From an uncultured Clostridia bacterium (GTDB lineage Bacteria; Bacillota; Clostridia; Christensenellales; UBA3700), in assembly GCA_937880755.1 (NCBI GenBank), contig CALGRX010000009.1, positions 1-24,183 of the forward strand: a stretch of 24,183 nt of DNA, given 5' to 3'. The notes under the pieces are model-generated. The model did no database searches. It was not told the DNA's origin and saw nothing but the letters and a program-made list of their open reading frames with translations. A program made the position numbers and the translations under genes. Positions 1-7,570 of this stretch are shown here, piece by piece. Position 1 is the stretch's first letter, and each line of letters opens with the position of its first letter.

Positions 1-3000
1 TTATTTCTTCTTGAACAATGCAATTAGGTCGGCAAATTTCTTTTTCTTGATAACGAACCAGAAGAGAGAAAAACCTCCCAAACCCGCTACTGCTACCGAA
101 CCGACGGCAATACCGGCGATAGCTCCACCGGAAAGTCCGGTCTTTTTAGGTTCTATATCTCCGTCCGGATTGTCGGCATTGCCCATTGCATACTCACAAG
201 TATCACACTTGCCGTCGTTGTCGTTATCTTCGTGCGCGCCTACGTTAGCCTTATCTCCGCAAGAACATTCGTTCCAATGATTGTTTTCATCGGCTTTCCA
301 AGTCGTGCCGTAGTCGTGGTTGTGCGGAATATCTTCCCAAATTGCAAACAATTCTACGTTAGCTGTTACGTTATAAGTCGTTGCGTCAATTACTTCGCCA
401 CTTGCAGAAGTAGACCAGCCTTTGAATTGTTTGCCGTCAGGTGCGGTAAACATACAAGTAGGCAAGGTGTAAGTACCTGCATACTCAACAGGACTCATAG
501 TTCCCGTACCGCCGTTTGCGTTGAAAGTAACGTCATACTTTACAACAGGAATATTTTCCCAAATAGCATAAAGTGTAACAGGTTCAGTTACATTATACGT
601 TGTTTCATTTATCACTTCACCGTTTGCAGAAGTAGACCAACCTTTGAATTGCTTTCCGTCAGGTGCGGTAAATGCACAAGCAGGCAAGGTGTATGCACCA
701 ACGTATTCTACGCTTTCCATTGTTCCGCTACCCGTGTTGGCATTGAAAATAATTTCATAACCAACAACTTGAACCGCCATTGTCGTTTCAAAACCTTGAT
801 ATTTAACGGTAATATTTAAGTTGCCTATCAATTCAACACCAAACACGTAGTTAATCGGGTCTTGAATTTGACTACCATTATACCAATACTCGACTATTCC
901 TGCATTTACAGGCTCGTTTAAAGAATTAGAGTAATTTAACGTAATTAAAATACTGCTTGGATTGATTTTATTTCCTGCAAGTATTGTGCCTGAGTAAGTA
1001 GCAGTAATTCCAGTCGGAACTGCCGTTACTTCTTTCCACATAGCAACCGCAATAATGTTTGTGGTAAGCGTGTAAGTTTCGCTGGCGCGCTTTTGTGCAA
1101 CTTCCGTTAAATTATCACCTAAAATACGAATTGACCAATAATCAAATTCAAATCCTTCACGTATATAACCTAATACTTCGCAATCTAAAAATGTAATTAT
1201 GTCATTTACTTCATATTCATAAATTTCATTGTTACCACTTGCTTCACCGGGTTGATAAATAACTAGATATACGTTATCTTCCCAAATTGCTTTTACAACG
1301 GTGTTTGCATTTATGGTTATCTTATCGCCAACGTTCTTTTCAACGTCGTTGACGCTCCAAGCCTTAAATTTCTTCCCGTCAGGTGCGGTAAACGTACAAG
1401 CGGGCAACGTATATTGACTACCTGCAATTTGTTCAACGGGTTGCATAGTACCCGTGCCGTCGTTTGCATTAAAGGACACGAGATAAACGATTTGTTGTTC
1501 CGTCCAATTGATTCTAAACATTAAATAATCTTCGCCGATTATTTGATCGTTAGCATTATAGGCTTGAATGAAGAATTGTTTTTCTCCAACTTCGCTTGCG
1601 GTAAAATTATATTCAGGCTTATCCGTCGTTGCAAACGGAACAAAGTCGTTGCTTTCATATACTTTAATATCATAATACTCAACGTCAAGGTTGAAGTCCC
1701 ACTCTACAAGACAATCTTTGCCGACCATTGCATTTATTGTACTTTCGGGTTTGGACGTAAATACACCTGCGATATATTCAATAGTAAACACGTCGCTGTA
1801 ATAAAGTACACCGTCATAGTTTGCCATAAGCCTATAATTTTGAGCATACGCAAAATTGCTTACGCCAAAATCATAACTCGTGGCATTTTCTGCCAAGTTT
1901 GCAGCACGATGCCAATCACCACCATTATCCGTTTGTAATTGGAAAGCTACTAACGTTTGTAAAGGTGTTTGGAGCAAATTCGTTTCCCATGTAACAATGG
2001 CTGATTCACCCGTAGTTACACTTACGCTTTGCGGTTGAGTAGTAAACACAAATTTTTCACGCCAAGTAATCGTAAAATCTTCGGAATAAATATCGCCGCC
2101 GTCTTTAATTGCGTGAACTCTAAACGTATAAGTACCACTTTCTATAAAAGCGTTTACGGTTGCACCCGTAGGTGTTGCATTTTGATATTGCGAATAATTT
2201 TCCCCGTCAAATTTTTCAAGATAAATAGCCGATACGTCGCAGTTCAAACCCCAAGTAACAAGGACGTTCGTTCCGTACGCCACGTCATAGTCCGTTGGTT
2301 GCGTAATAAATTTAGGCGCATTGGGATCATACCAATCTACTTTGAACGTATTACTACTAATAACAAATCCGTTTTGATATGTAACTTCCACACGATATTG
2401 TTTTACAACGTTGCTGTTTGCAGGAACGTTAAATTGTCCTGTAACCGCGCCAAGACTTGCCCAAGTATCGTTTGCGTTTGCTACGAACAATTCCATACCC
2501 TTGATGCTCGCATTGTTGCTGACGTAAATCGTGTACTGTGGTGATTGTCCGTTTTCTACTATTTTATCTACCAAATCGGACGTAAAATAGTAGTTTTCGT
2601 AATCATAGTTGATTATAACTTGAATTTTGTTTTCTCTATTCGTCCATTGCGTCGTAAATATACCGCTATTATCGTGCGAATATACCATATTTGCAACCAA
2701 ACCGTAAGTAGCAGTAGAATGGCTCATAAGTTGGTCGTCGATAAGTTCGCCGCTTTTCGTATGTAATTCTATTCTTAAAGAATAAGATTTGCCAGCTTCT
2801 AAAACGTCGCTATCGTCCAACTTATTTGTTCTATAAGCGTTTAAGCCTTCGTAAACGGAAACACTTTGAACGGAAAGCCTATTATCCGTCAATAAAATGC
2901 TACTCGTATCAAAAGTTCCCGCAGTTTGTCCGACTTCCAACAAAGGAGTACCTATTTCCAATGTAGAAATTATTTCTTCGTCAGTAAGCGTAGTAGGTTT

Positions 3001-3357
3001 CCAACGGTCATAAAGAACTGTATATTCCGTAAATACCGTTTCTAACGAAACTTTCTCTCCTTTTTCGGTGTACCAACCGTCAAACTCTAAATCAAGGTTG
3101 TCGGTACGATAAAGTTCTTCAAGCGACGTAAGCGTGCCGTCGACTTTTGTTTGTTGTGATATAAAGTATTTGCTTGAATCATTCTCAAAGAACACGTTAT
3201 TTTCTAATGCGCCGTTTGTCAAGCAAAAATCCACTCTTACAGAGCTTGCCGCATAAGCCGTAATAGGACTGATTGCAACTACGCCAAACAATATCGCAAC
3301 CATAATTACAATCACCGTTAAAGACGTAATTAAATAATTTCTCGATTTTGTTTTCAT
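1..3357 (-). CDS. InlB-repeat cell-surface protein, C-terminally membrane-anchored
   Basis: A complete gene for about 1118 residues. I chose the ATG at 3357 rather than the upstream in-frame ATG at 3375, because the ribosome binding site AAAAGGAG lies between them, 6 nt before 3357. The N-terminus is a Sec signal peptide: basic start, long hydrophobic stretch, then ITAYAAS. The middle is a series of beta-rich Ig/FN3-like segments containing repeated FxxQP motifs. Three InlB B-type repeats follow (pattern FNAN.G.GTM..V, then LP.C.FTAPDGK.FK.WS, then IWE), with the last two at about 870-1010 of the C-terminal part. A short Cys/Asp-rich segment with an EF-hand-like DNDNDG loop (two Cys pairs) precedes one transmembrane helix and a KKKK tail. 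There is no LPxTG motif, so it is probably anchored by that helix. It is likely an adhesin or host-contact protein; the ligand is unknown. Confidence 0.85.
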   Translation of the reverse strand: MKTKSRNYLITSLTVIVIMVAILFGVVAISPITAYAASSVRVDFCLTNGALENNVFFENDSSKYFISQQTKVDGTLTSLEELYRTDNLDLEFDGWYTEKGEKVSLETVFTEYTVLYDRWKPTTLTDEEIISTLEIGTPLLEVGQTAGTFDTSSILLTDNRLSVQSVSVYEGLNAYRTNKLDDSDVLEAGKSYSLRIELHTKSGELIDDQLMSHSTATYGLVANMVYSHDNSGIFTTQWTNRENKIQVIINYDYENYYFTSDLVDKIVENGQSPQYTIYVSNNASIKGMELFVANANDTWASLGAVTGQFNVPANSNVVKQYRVEVTYQNGFVISSNTFKVDWYDPNAPKFITQPTDYDVAYGTNVLVTWGLNCDVSAIYLEKFDGENYSQYQNATPTGATVNAFIESGTYTFRVHAIKDGGDIYSEDFTITWREKFVFTTQPQSVSVTTGESAIVTWETNLLQTPLQTLVAFQLQTDNGGDWHRAANLAENATSYDFGVSNFAYAQNYRLMANYDGVLYYSDVFTIEYIAGVFTSKPESTINAMVGKDCLVEWDFNLDVEYYDIKVYESNDFVPFATTDKPEYNFTASEVGEKQFFIQAYNANDQIIGEDYLMFRINWTEQQIVYLVSFNANDGTGTMQPVEQIAGSQYTLPACTFTAPDGKKFKAWSVNDVEKNVGDKITINANTVVKAIWEDNVYLVIYQPGEASGNNEIYEYEVNDIITFLDCEVLGYIREGFEFDYWSIRILGDNLTEVAQKRASETYTLTTNIIAVAMWKEVTAVPTGITATYSGTILAGNKINPSSILITLNYSNSLNEPVNAGIVEYWYNGSQIQDPINYVFGVELIGNLNITVKYQGFETTMAVQVVGYEIIFNANTGSGTMESVEYVGAYTLPACAFTAPDGKQFKGWSTSANGEVINETTYNVTEPVTLYAIWENIPVVKYDVTFNANGGTGTMSPVEYAGTYTLPTCMFTAPDGKQFKGWSTSASGEVIDATTYNVTANVELFAIWEDIPHNHDYGTTWKADENNHWNECSCGDKANVGAHEDNDNDGKCDTCEYAMGNADNPDGDIEPKKTGLSGGAIAGIAVGSVAVAGLGGFSLFWFVIKKKKFADLIALFKKK

Positions 3358-3433
3358 TGTTTTCTCCTTTTTCATTCAACTATTAATTTTTCTATGCGAT
3401 GTCTGCATTGAGGACAAACCGAGCATCTTTTGC

Positions 3434-3547
3434 CTAAACGTTGTCGCAGTTTTTGCAGTATACGTGCCTTCCTTTATAATCATCATACAAAGTTTTATTC
3501 GATAGCAATTCACCACATTTAGTTTTAGTTTTATTAAACAAGGACAT
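3434..3547 (-). CDS. possible tiny Cys-containing (zinc-ribbon-like) protein or remnant
   Basis: An ATG preceded by AAGG at about 4 nt opens a 37-codon frame ending in TAG. The peptide has KCGELLS near its start and CKNC near its end, a spacing typical of small zinc ribbons. The first Cys of the usual N-terminal CxxC pair is missing (KTKC), so it may be a decayed fragment. It lies upstream of the surface-protein gene on the same strand, and its start abuts the promoter of the structured RNA on the other strand. It is supported only by its reading frame and motif. Confidence 0.25.
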   Translation of the reverse strand: MSLFNKTKTKCGELLSNKTLYDDYKGRHVYCKNCDNV

Positions 3548-3553
3548 TCAACC

Positions 3554-3582
3554 TTGACCTAATCAAGTATTTATGTTATAAT
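3554..3582 (+). promoter_or_regulatory. near-consensus sigma-A promoter for the structured RNA
   Basis: TTGACC (3554-3559), a 17-nt spacer, and TATAAT (3577-3582) with an extended -10 TG at 3574-3575. It predicts a transcription start near 3589-3590. This is the strongest promoter-like sequence I see in the window. It is not followed by a ribosome binding site and open frame at the expected distance, which fits a non-coding transcript. Confidence 0.8.
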
Positions 3583-3589
3583 ATTATTC

Positions 3590-3720
3590 GTAGGCGGTAT
3601 GTGCTATTGCGCCAACAATAGCACATACGCTTTGCTCGGGAACCTCCGCCCGAAAGAAGCAAGGGCTGCCCGGTCGCTTTCTCAAAAGCGGCAGAATGTT
3701 ATGCCCATCTTGCATTCTAC
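3590..3720 (+). ncRNA. structured small RNA of unrecognised family
   Basis: The roughly 130 nt after the strong promoter are GC-richer than their surroundings and full of complementary segments. A perfect 13-bp hairpin pairs 3597-3609 with 3616-3628 around the loop CGCCAA. CTTTGCT (3630-3636) can pair with AGCAAGG, enclosing a CGGG/CCCG hairpin. CTGC...CGCTTT pairs with AAAGCG-GCAG. GCAAGGGC can also pair with GCCCATCTTGC, and GGCGG at 3593-3597 can pair with CCGCC further in, so alternative folds or a pseudoknot are possible. I compared it from memory with SRP RNA (no GTCAGG/GGAA core), tmRNA, RNase P RNA and common riboswitches and could not match any. The 3' end is a guess, because no clear terminator follows. 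Confidence 0.5.
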
Positions 3721-3886
3721 ACACATATTATAATTTATTCTCAATTTTTCGTCCCCCACCCAACCCCCTGAAAGGTGGGGAAAATTGAAAAAATTTTAGA
3801 TTTTTTTCTTGATTTTTACCTTTATTCAAATAAAAGGTGGGGAAAAGGGTTGAGAAAGACGGTTAAACCGCCAAGGAGGTATTACT
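3721..3886 (+). other. AT-rich leader with two small hairpins and a 14-bp direct repeat
   Basis: This untranslated stretch lies between the structured RNA and the lipoprotein gene. It has a 7-bp hairpin, CCCCACC (3754-3760) with GGTGGGG (3774-3780), and a weaker ACCTTT/AAAGGT hairpin at 3818-3838. AAAGGTGGGGAAAA occurs twice, at 3771-3784 and 3833-3846. The ribosome binding site AAGGAGG of the next gene sits at its end. No reading frame is convincing. It may be a 5' leader of the downstream operon. Confidence 0.4.
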
Positions 3887-5224
3887 ATGAAAAAAATTTT
3901 TTCGATTCTGCTCGTACTCGCACTTTCTCTTTGCGGTTTGGTCGCTTGCAATAATAATGAAACCCTGCTTGATCCTAATGAGCCGGTCACACTGACAATG
4001 TGGCACGTATATGGGGAGCAGGCTGATTCGCCTATGAACAAATACATAGAGGAATTTAACCGAACTGTCGGCAAAGAAAAAGGCATTATTATCAACGTAA
4101 CAATGATGTCCAATGCCTCGCAAATCGGCAATAAGCTCGTTGAGGCGCAAGCTGGCAAACCGGGCACACCCGATATGCCTGATTTGTTCTTCTGTCACAA
4201 CAATAACGCTGCCTTACTCGGTGCTGAAAATTTGATAGATTGGAAAGATATGTTTACTTCTGAGGAACTTTCGGTGTATGTAGATGACTTTATTGCCGAC
4301 GGATACGTTGGTGATGCGCTTTGCGTTTTTCCGGTATCCAAGTCTACACATCTCTTGTACGTCGCCGGCGGTGTCTTTGAACGCTTCAGTGCTGACACCG
4401 GTGTTTCCTACGACGAGCTTTCCACTTGGGAGGGCTTTTTCGCTGTTGCAGAAAAATACTACGCTTGGTCGGGCGGAAAGCCATTCTGCGCTATTGACTA
4501 TCTACTCCGTTGCGTGGAGCTTAATGCAATGTCAAAAGGAGTATCGGCAGAAAGCTTCTACACCGAAAACGGTTGGTATGATTTTAATAACGAGCTTTTG
4601 AAGGCTTCTTATATGGAGTTCGCAGATTCGATTGCTAAGGGACATATCGTAATTGCCGATCTTTATTCAAATACACAGGTAATGACAGGCGAGACCATAG
4701 CAGGTATCGGCTCATCTGCTTCGGTTCTTTATTATAACGATACAATAACCTATCCCGACAACACTGCAGAACCAATGAATTTGCAGGTTTGTCCCATTCC
4801 TCAAGCAGGGGTTGGCACGAATTATGCAACGTTGGCAGGTGTAGGTCTTTGCGCCTATAAGAGCACGGAACAAAAGGCAGAGGCAGCTGCCTTATTTGTT
4901 CAGTGGTTTACCGAGGCTCAACGTAATTTCGATTTTGTCGTTTCTACGGGTTATATGCCCGTTCACTATGGTGCGTTTGATAAAATCCAAAATCACGAAT
5001 TTACCAAACCGTCCTACGCAAATCTATATGCCACGCTTAGCGAAACAAAACAAACCTGTACGTTTGCTCCCGAGCCTTCTTTTGATAGCTATTACGCAAA
5101 GGTAAACGCTCTGTACGCTTCGCTTCGCACCTTACAAAACGATCTTCCTGCAAAATATGCAAACGGAGCAAACTACGAGAATATTGCAACGGAAATATGG
5201 ACTACTTTTGCGGCTATTGAATAA
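3887..5224 (+). CDS. extracellular solute-binding lipoprotein (SBP family 1, sugar type)
   Basis: A 445-residue secreted protein starting 7 nt after a perfect GGAGG. Residues 1-21 are a lipoprotein signal ending in the lipobox LVAC, with Cys21 as the predicted lipidated residue. The mature protein begins with VTLTMWHVYGE, the usual first strand of family 1 ABC solute-binding proteins, which bind sugars or oligosaccharides. The fold continues as expected, with TPDMPDLFFCHNN near residue 95 and a late AALFVQWFTEAQ helix. No permease or ATPase gene is adjacent. It is followed 11 bp later by the membrane LuxR-type regulator, so it may act as a sensor co-receptor instead of a transport subunit. 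Ligand unknown. Confidence 0.85.
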   Translation: MKKIFSILLVLALSLCGLVACNNNETLLDPNEPVTLTMWHVYGEQADSPMNKYIEEFNRTVGKEKGIIINVTMMSNASQIGNKLVEAQAGKPGTPDMPDLFFCHNNNAALLGAENLIDWKDMFTSEELSVYVDDFIADGYVGDALCVFPVSKSTHLLYVAGGVFERFSADTGVSYDELSTWEGFFAVAEKYYAWSGGKPFCAIDYLLRCVELNAMSKGVSAESFYTENGWYDFNNELLKASYMEFADSIAKGHIVIADLYSNTQVMTGETIAGIGSSASVLYYNDTITYPDNTAEPMNLQVCPIPQAGVGTNYATLAGVGLCAYKSTEQKAEAAALFVQWFTEAQRNFDFVVSTGYMPVHYGAFDKIQNHEFTKPSYANLYATLSETKQTCTFAPEPSFDSYYAKVNALYASLRTLQNDLPAKYANGANYENIATEIWTTFAAIE

Positions 5225-5235
5225 GGTAAATAGTT

Positions 5236-6843
5236 ATGAGCATTCTGTCTGAAATCAAAAATAAAAAAACACCGATGCGCCGTAGGCTATTCTTGTATAT
5301 GCTTGCGCTTGCTTTGATTCTTTTGCTATTTCTTGCGGTAGGCTTATTTTTTCTCGGTCACTTCTCAACGACAGGAAAAAAGGTTTCGGACAATCTATCG
5401 TTTCAACTTGATGTATATGAACGGCAGATTGATGAACAATATGAGGACTTGGCAATGATGGGTATCGCACTTTCACGTAATACCACACAACAGGTAGAAC
5501 GGTATTTGAAACTCAACGAAATTTCCTTTGTTGATTTGAACGATTCGCCCGCACACATAAGCGGTGTTCAAGGTGCTATTTTCGATACCTTGTACGATGA
5601 ACTTTTGAAAACCGATTGTTCAGGTGCTTTCATTATTCTTGATGCGACTGTAAATTCATCTTTAGAGGGAGCGGCTACATCAAGAACGGGTTTGTATTTC
5701 CAACGAGGAACGCTTGATGAAACGGACGAAACCGTACTTTTATTCCGAGGTATTGCCGAACTCGGAAAATCAAACAATATAATGCCTCACAGAAAATGGA
5801 GACTTGAGTTCAACACCGCTCTAATACCGTGTTACGACAAATATATGTCAGAAGCCGCACTTCCGCTTGAAAAATCCTGCTATATTACCGATGTGGTGAC
5901 TTTGACAGGAACATCAGAGCGCGGAATGCACATTATTGTACCTCTAATAAGCTCAGAAGGAACGGTGTATGGTCTTTGCGGTTTTGAAATATGTGAAAAT
6001 TATTTCAAAACACGTTTTGCCCAACCTACACAGTTTACGTATTTGACTTGTATGCTTACCAAAAAGCAGGACGGAAAGCTCGACACGTCAACAGGTTTTT
6101 CCGCAGGTGTTCTCGGTGGCTATTATCTTGCCCCGGAAGGCGATTTGACGACTGACAATATCGGCAACGGGCTTGTGCGTTTGAATGGCCCGTCCTCATA
6201 CGTTGGAATGACAAGGGATATAATACTCTGTTCTCATAGCGACTATGTCCTTACCGCTATGATACCTAAAACGGAGTATGATAGAATGGTTGCAAATGAT
6301 ATAATTTCACTTGTGTTGCTTCTATTTCTTTTGGTTTTCGCTACCGTAACCTTTTGTGTCTTTTTCAGCAGACGTTTTCTTTCGCCACTTTTGAAAGGGC
6401 TTGATCAGATTCGCAAGCAAGAACACCGAGACGCAACGTCCACTTTCGTGGAGATCGACGACCTTTTCGTTTTCCTTGCCGAACAAGACAGATTGAACGA
6501 TGAGGAAAAAGAAAACCTGCGTCGTGAACGCGATGAAAATGCAGATGCTCTTGAAAGCAAAAAAGCCGAGATAGACCGCCTTGCATATTCTCGTAGGAGT
6601 GAAGTTGATTCCGATGACTTTGAGGCGTTCAAGGACGGTATTAAATCTCTCACAAAAACCGAAAAGATCATTTTTGAGTTGTACATGTCAGGAAAAACCG
6701 CAAAAGAGATTATGGGACAATTGGGGATACAAGAAAGTACTCTTAAATACCATAATCACAATATTTTAGGGAAACTCAATGTTTCTTCCAGAAAGCAAAT
6801 GCTCCGCTATGCAACCCTGCTAAAACAAGAAAACGGAGGTTAA
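5236..6843 (+). CDS. membrane-anchored LuxR-type regulator with extracytoplasmic sensor domain
   Basis: A 535-residue protein. One transmembrane helix lies at about 18-41, an extracytoplasmic domain of about 310 residues follows (probably Cache/PAS-like), and a second helix lies at about 355-378. A charged coiled-coil stretch spans about 410-455. The C-terminal GerE helix-turn-helix is at about 471-531, with the LTKTE...GKTAKEI...LGIQESTLKYH...KLNVSSRKQ pattern. There is no kinase or receiver domain, so it is a one-component transmembrane transcription factor. The gene follows the solute-binding lipoprotein by 11 bp with only a weak AAGG ribosome site, so translation is probably coupled. I infer that the lipoprotein presents a ligand to the external domain. 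Target genes are unknown. Confidence 0.75.
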   Translation: MSILSEIKNKKTPMRRRLFLYMLALALILLLFLAVGLFFLGHFSTTGKKVSDNLSFQLDVYERQIDEQYEDLAMMGIALSRNTTQQVERYLKLNEISFVDLNDSPAHISGVQGAIFDTLYDELLKTDCSGAFIILDATVNSSLEGAATSRTGLYFQRGTLDETDETVLLFRGIAELGKSNNIMPHRKWRLEFNTALIPCYDKYMSEAALPLEKSCYITDVVTLTGTSERGMHIIVPLISSEGTVYGLCGFEICENYFKTRFAQPTQFTYLTCMLTKKQDGKLDTSTGFSAGVLGGYYLAPEGDLTTDNIGNGLVRLNGPSSYVGMTRDIILCSHSDYVLTAMIPKTEYDRMVANDIISLVLLLFLLVFATVTFCVFFSRRFLSPLLKGLDQIRKQEHRDATSTFVEIDDLFVFLAEQDRLNDEEKENLRRERDENADALESKKAEIDRLAYSRRSEVDSDDFEAFKDGIKSLTKTEKIIFELYMSGKTAKEIMGQLGIQESTLKYHNHNILGKLNVSSRKQMLRYATLLKQENGG

Positions 6844-6847
6844 TATT

Positions 6848-6940
6848 ATGACGCTTGCCGATAGGTTGAATAAAATCATCTAAGAACAAAAACTTACAAA
6901 AGTTGAGTTCTCACAGAGAGTTGGTATTTCCGAAAACCAC
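6848..6940 (+). pseudogene. N-terminal remnant of an XRE-family regulator gene
   Basis: It begins 4 bp after the LuxR-type gene with a good ribosome site (GGAGG, 8 nt before ATG), so it was once the third gene of that operon. The translation MTLADRLNKII, stop, EQKLTKVEFSQRVGISENH is the start of an XRE helix-turn-helix. The TAA at 6881-6883 interrupts it where a GAA (Glu) codon would fit. Homology ends at about 6940, where sequence from an oppositely oriented gene begins. It is both prematurely stopped and truncated. Confidence 0.7.
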
Positions 6941-7149
6941 TCGATGAGTCCGTAGGCTTTGGACACACTTGTACCGCCTTTGAATGCAATTTTTTCTTTC
7001 CAAGCAGAGCGATGAAAAAGATAATCAAGCATATAACACACCCAAAAATGCCGTTTATCAAAAAAATTAACGAATAATACTTCTCTTGCGGTAAATATAT
7101 AAAACAAATTCCTATATGCTTCATTATTAGATTTCAACCCTTTTAGCAC
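6928..7149 (-). pseudogene. truncated AbiEii-type nucleotidyltransferase toxin gene
   Basis: The frame encodes an N-terminal piece of an AbiEii-like nucleotidyltransferase: FWVCYMLDYLFH, then FKGGTSVSKAYGLIEWFSE. This is the family's KGGTSxSKAYGLIERFSE block, with Trp in place of the usual Arg. Family members continue with DIDL and about 150-200 more residues. Here homology stops right after FSE, at the junction with the XRE remnant, and the following residues are antisense of that gene. The usual EKDFWV is altered to DKRHFWV, consistent with decay. It belongs to a different AbiEii subgroup from the intact gene at 16029-16970. Confidence 0.65.
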
Positions 7150-7217
7150 CGAGGCGTGTGCTTATTGTAATGAAAATTTCCCACACTCAACACCCGTCAA
7201 AAAAGAATGTTATTATA

Positions 7218-7250
7218 AAAAAAGACCACTATTCAAACAAATAGTAGTCC
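7218..7250 (-). terminator. rho-independent terminator of the tRNA-Arg gene
   Basis: On the minus strand, GACTACTATT pairs with AATAGTGGTC (10 bp, one G-U) around TGTTTG and is followed by seven Ts. It lies 4 bp beyond the CCA end of the tRNA-Arg 3' fragment, as expected of the original chromosomal tRNA gene. Confidence 0.75.
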
Positions 7251-7254
7251 TTTT

Positions 7255-7298
7255 GGCACCCCCAGCGGGAATCGAACCCACAACTAGCCCTTAGGAGG
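7255..7298 (-). other. 3' half of tRNA-Arg(CCT): integration att site
   Basis: On the minus strand the segment reads as anticodon loop CTCCTAA, anticodon-stem 3' strand GGGCT, variable AGTT, T-arm GTGGG-TTCGATT-CCCGC, acceptor 3' strand and GCCA. It corresponds closely to the 3' half of bacterial tRNA-Arg(CCT). The 5' half is absent: sequence before the anticodon loop (CTTAC, not AGCCC) does not pair and has no D-arm. The break at the anticodon loop, with tRNA end and terminator left intact, is the normal result of tyrosine-integrase insertion into a tRNA gene. It marks the left end of the mobile element, which extends to the right. Confidence 0.8.
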
Positions 7299-7570
7299 TA
7301 AGCCATAGAATCAACGCTTAATTTTTTATTTGATTTTGCGAACATATTATTCGTTTTATCAAAGCATATTTTTCGTCTTTACACGAGATTTTTGTAACGT
7401 GAAATAAAATTCGTAATATGCCTATTCTATTTCTATTCTAACGCGATTTTTTAAAAATACACATTTATTTTCACTCTCGCAGGGAATCAATCTCGTATTA
7501 AACCGCCCTCTATTCTGGTTTTTAATAGAATAAGGAATTGATAGAGTCGGCTATATATTTCGTAAATTCT
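7299..7570. other. non-coding element end next to the att site
   Basis: No convincing gene here. TATTCTA-type words recur: CCTATTCTATTTCTATTCTA near 7420-7440, CTATTCTGG near 7511, and inverted AATAGAATAAGG near 7526. Repeats like these beside an att core could be integrase arm-type binding sites. A weak TATTCT/AGAATA hairpin lies 3' of the helicase gene but lacks a T tract. Confidence 0.3.

Noticed and set aside
232..2766. Plus-strand open frames across the surface-protein gene
   Set aside because: They are antisense to a complete gene with signal peptide, repeats and anchor, have no ribosome sites, and their translations are Cys/Arg/Phe-rich shadow sequence.
3590..3720. Bacterial SRP RNA (ffs)
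   Set aside because: GAAAGAAGCA resembles part of the SRP core, but the conserved GTCAGG strand and GGAA loop are missing, and the overall fold is several hairpins instead of one long rod.
7150..7215. Plus-strand Cys-rich fragment (ACAYCNENFP) left of the tRNA terminator
   Set aside because: It looks a little like a zinc-finger piece, but the frame is short, has no start signal, and runs into antisense tRNA sequence.
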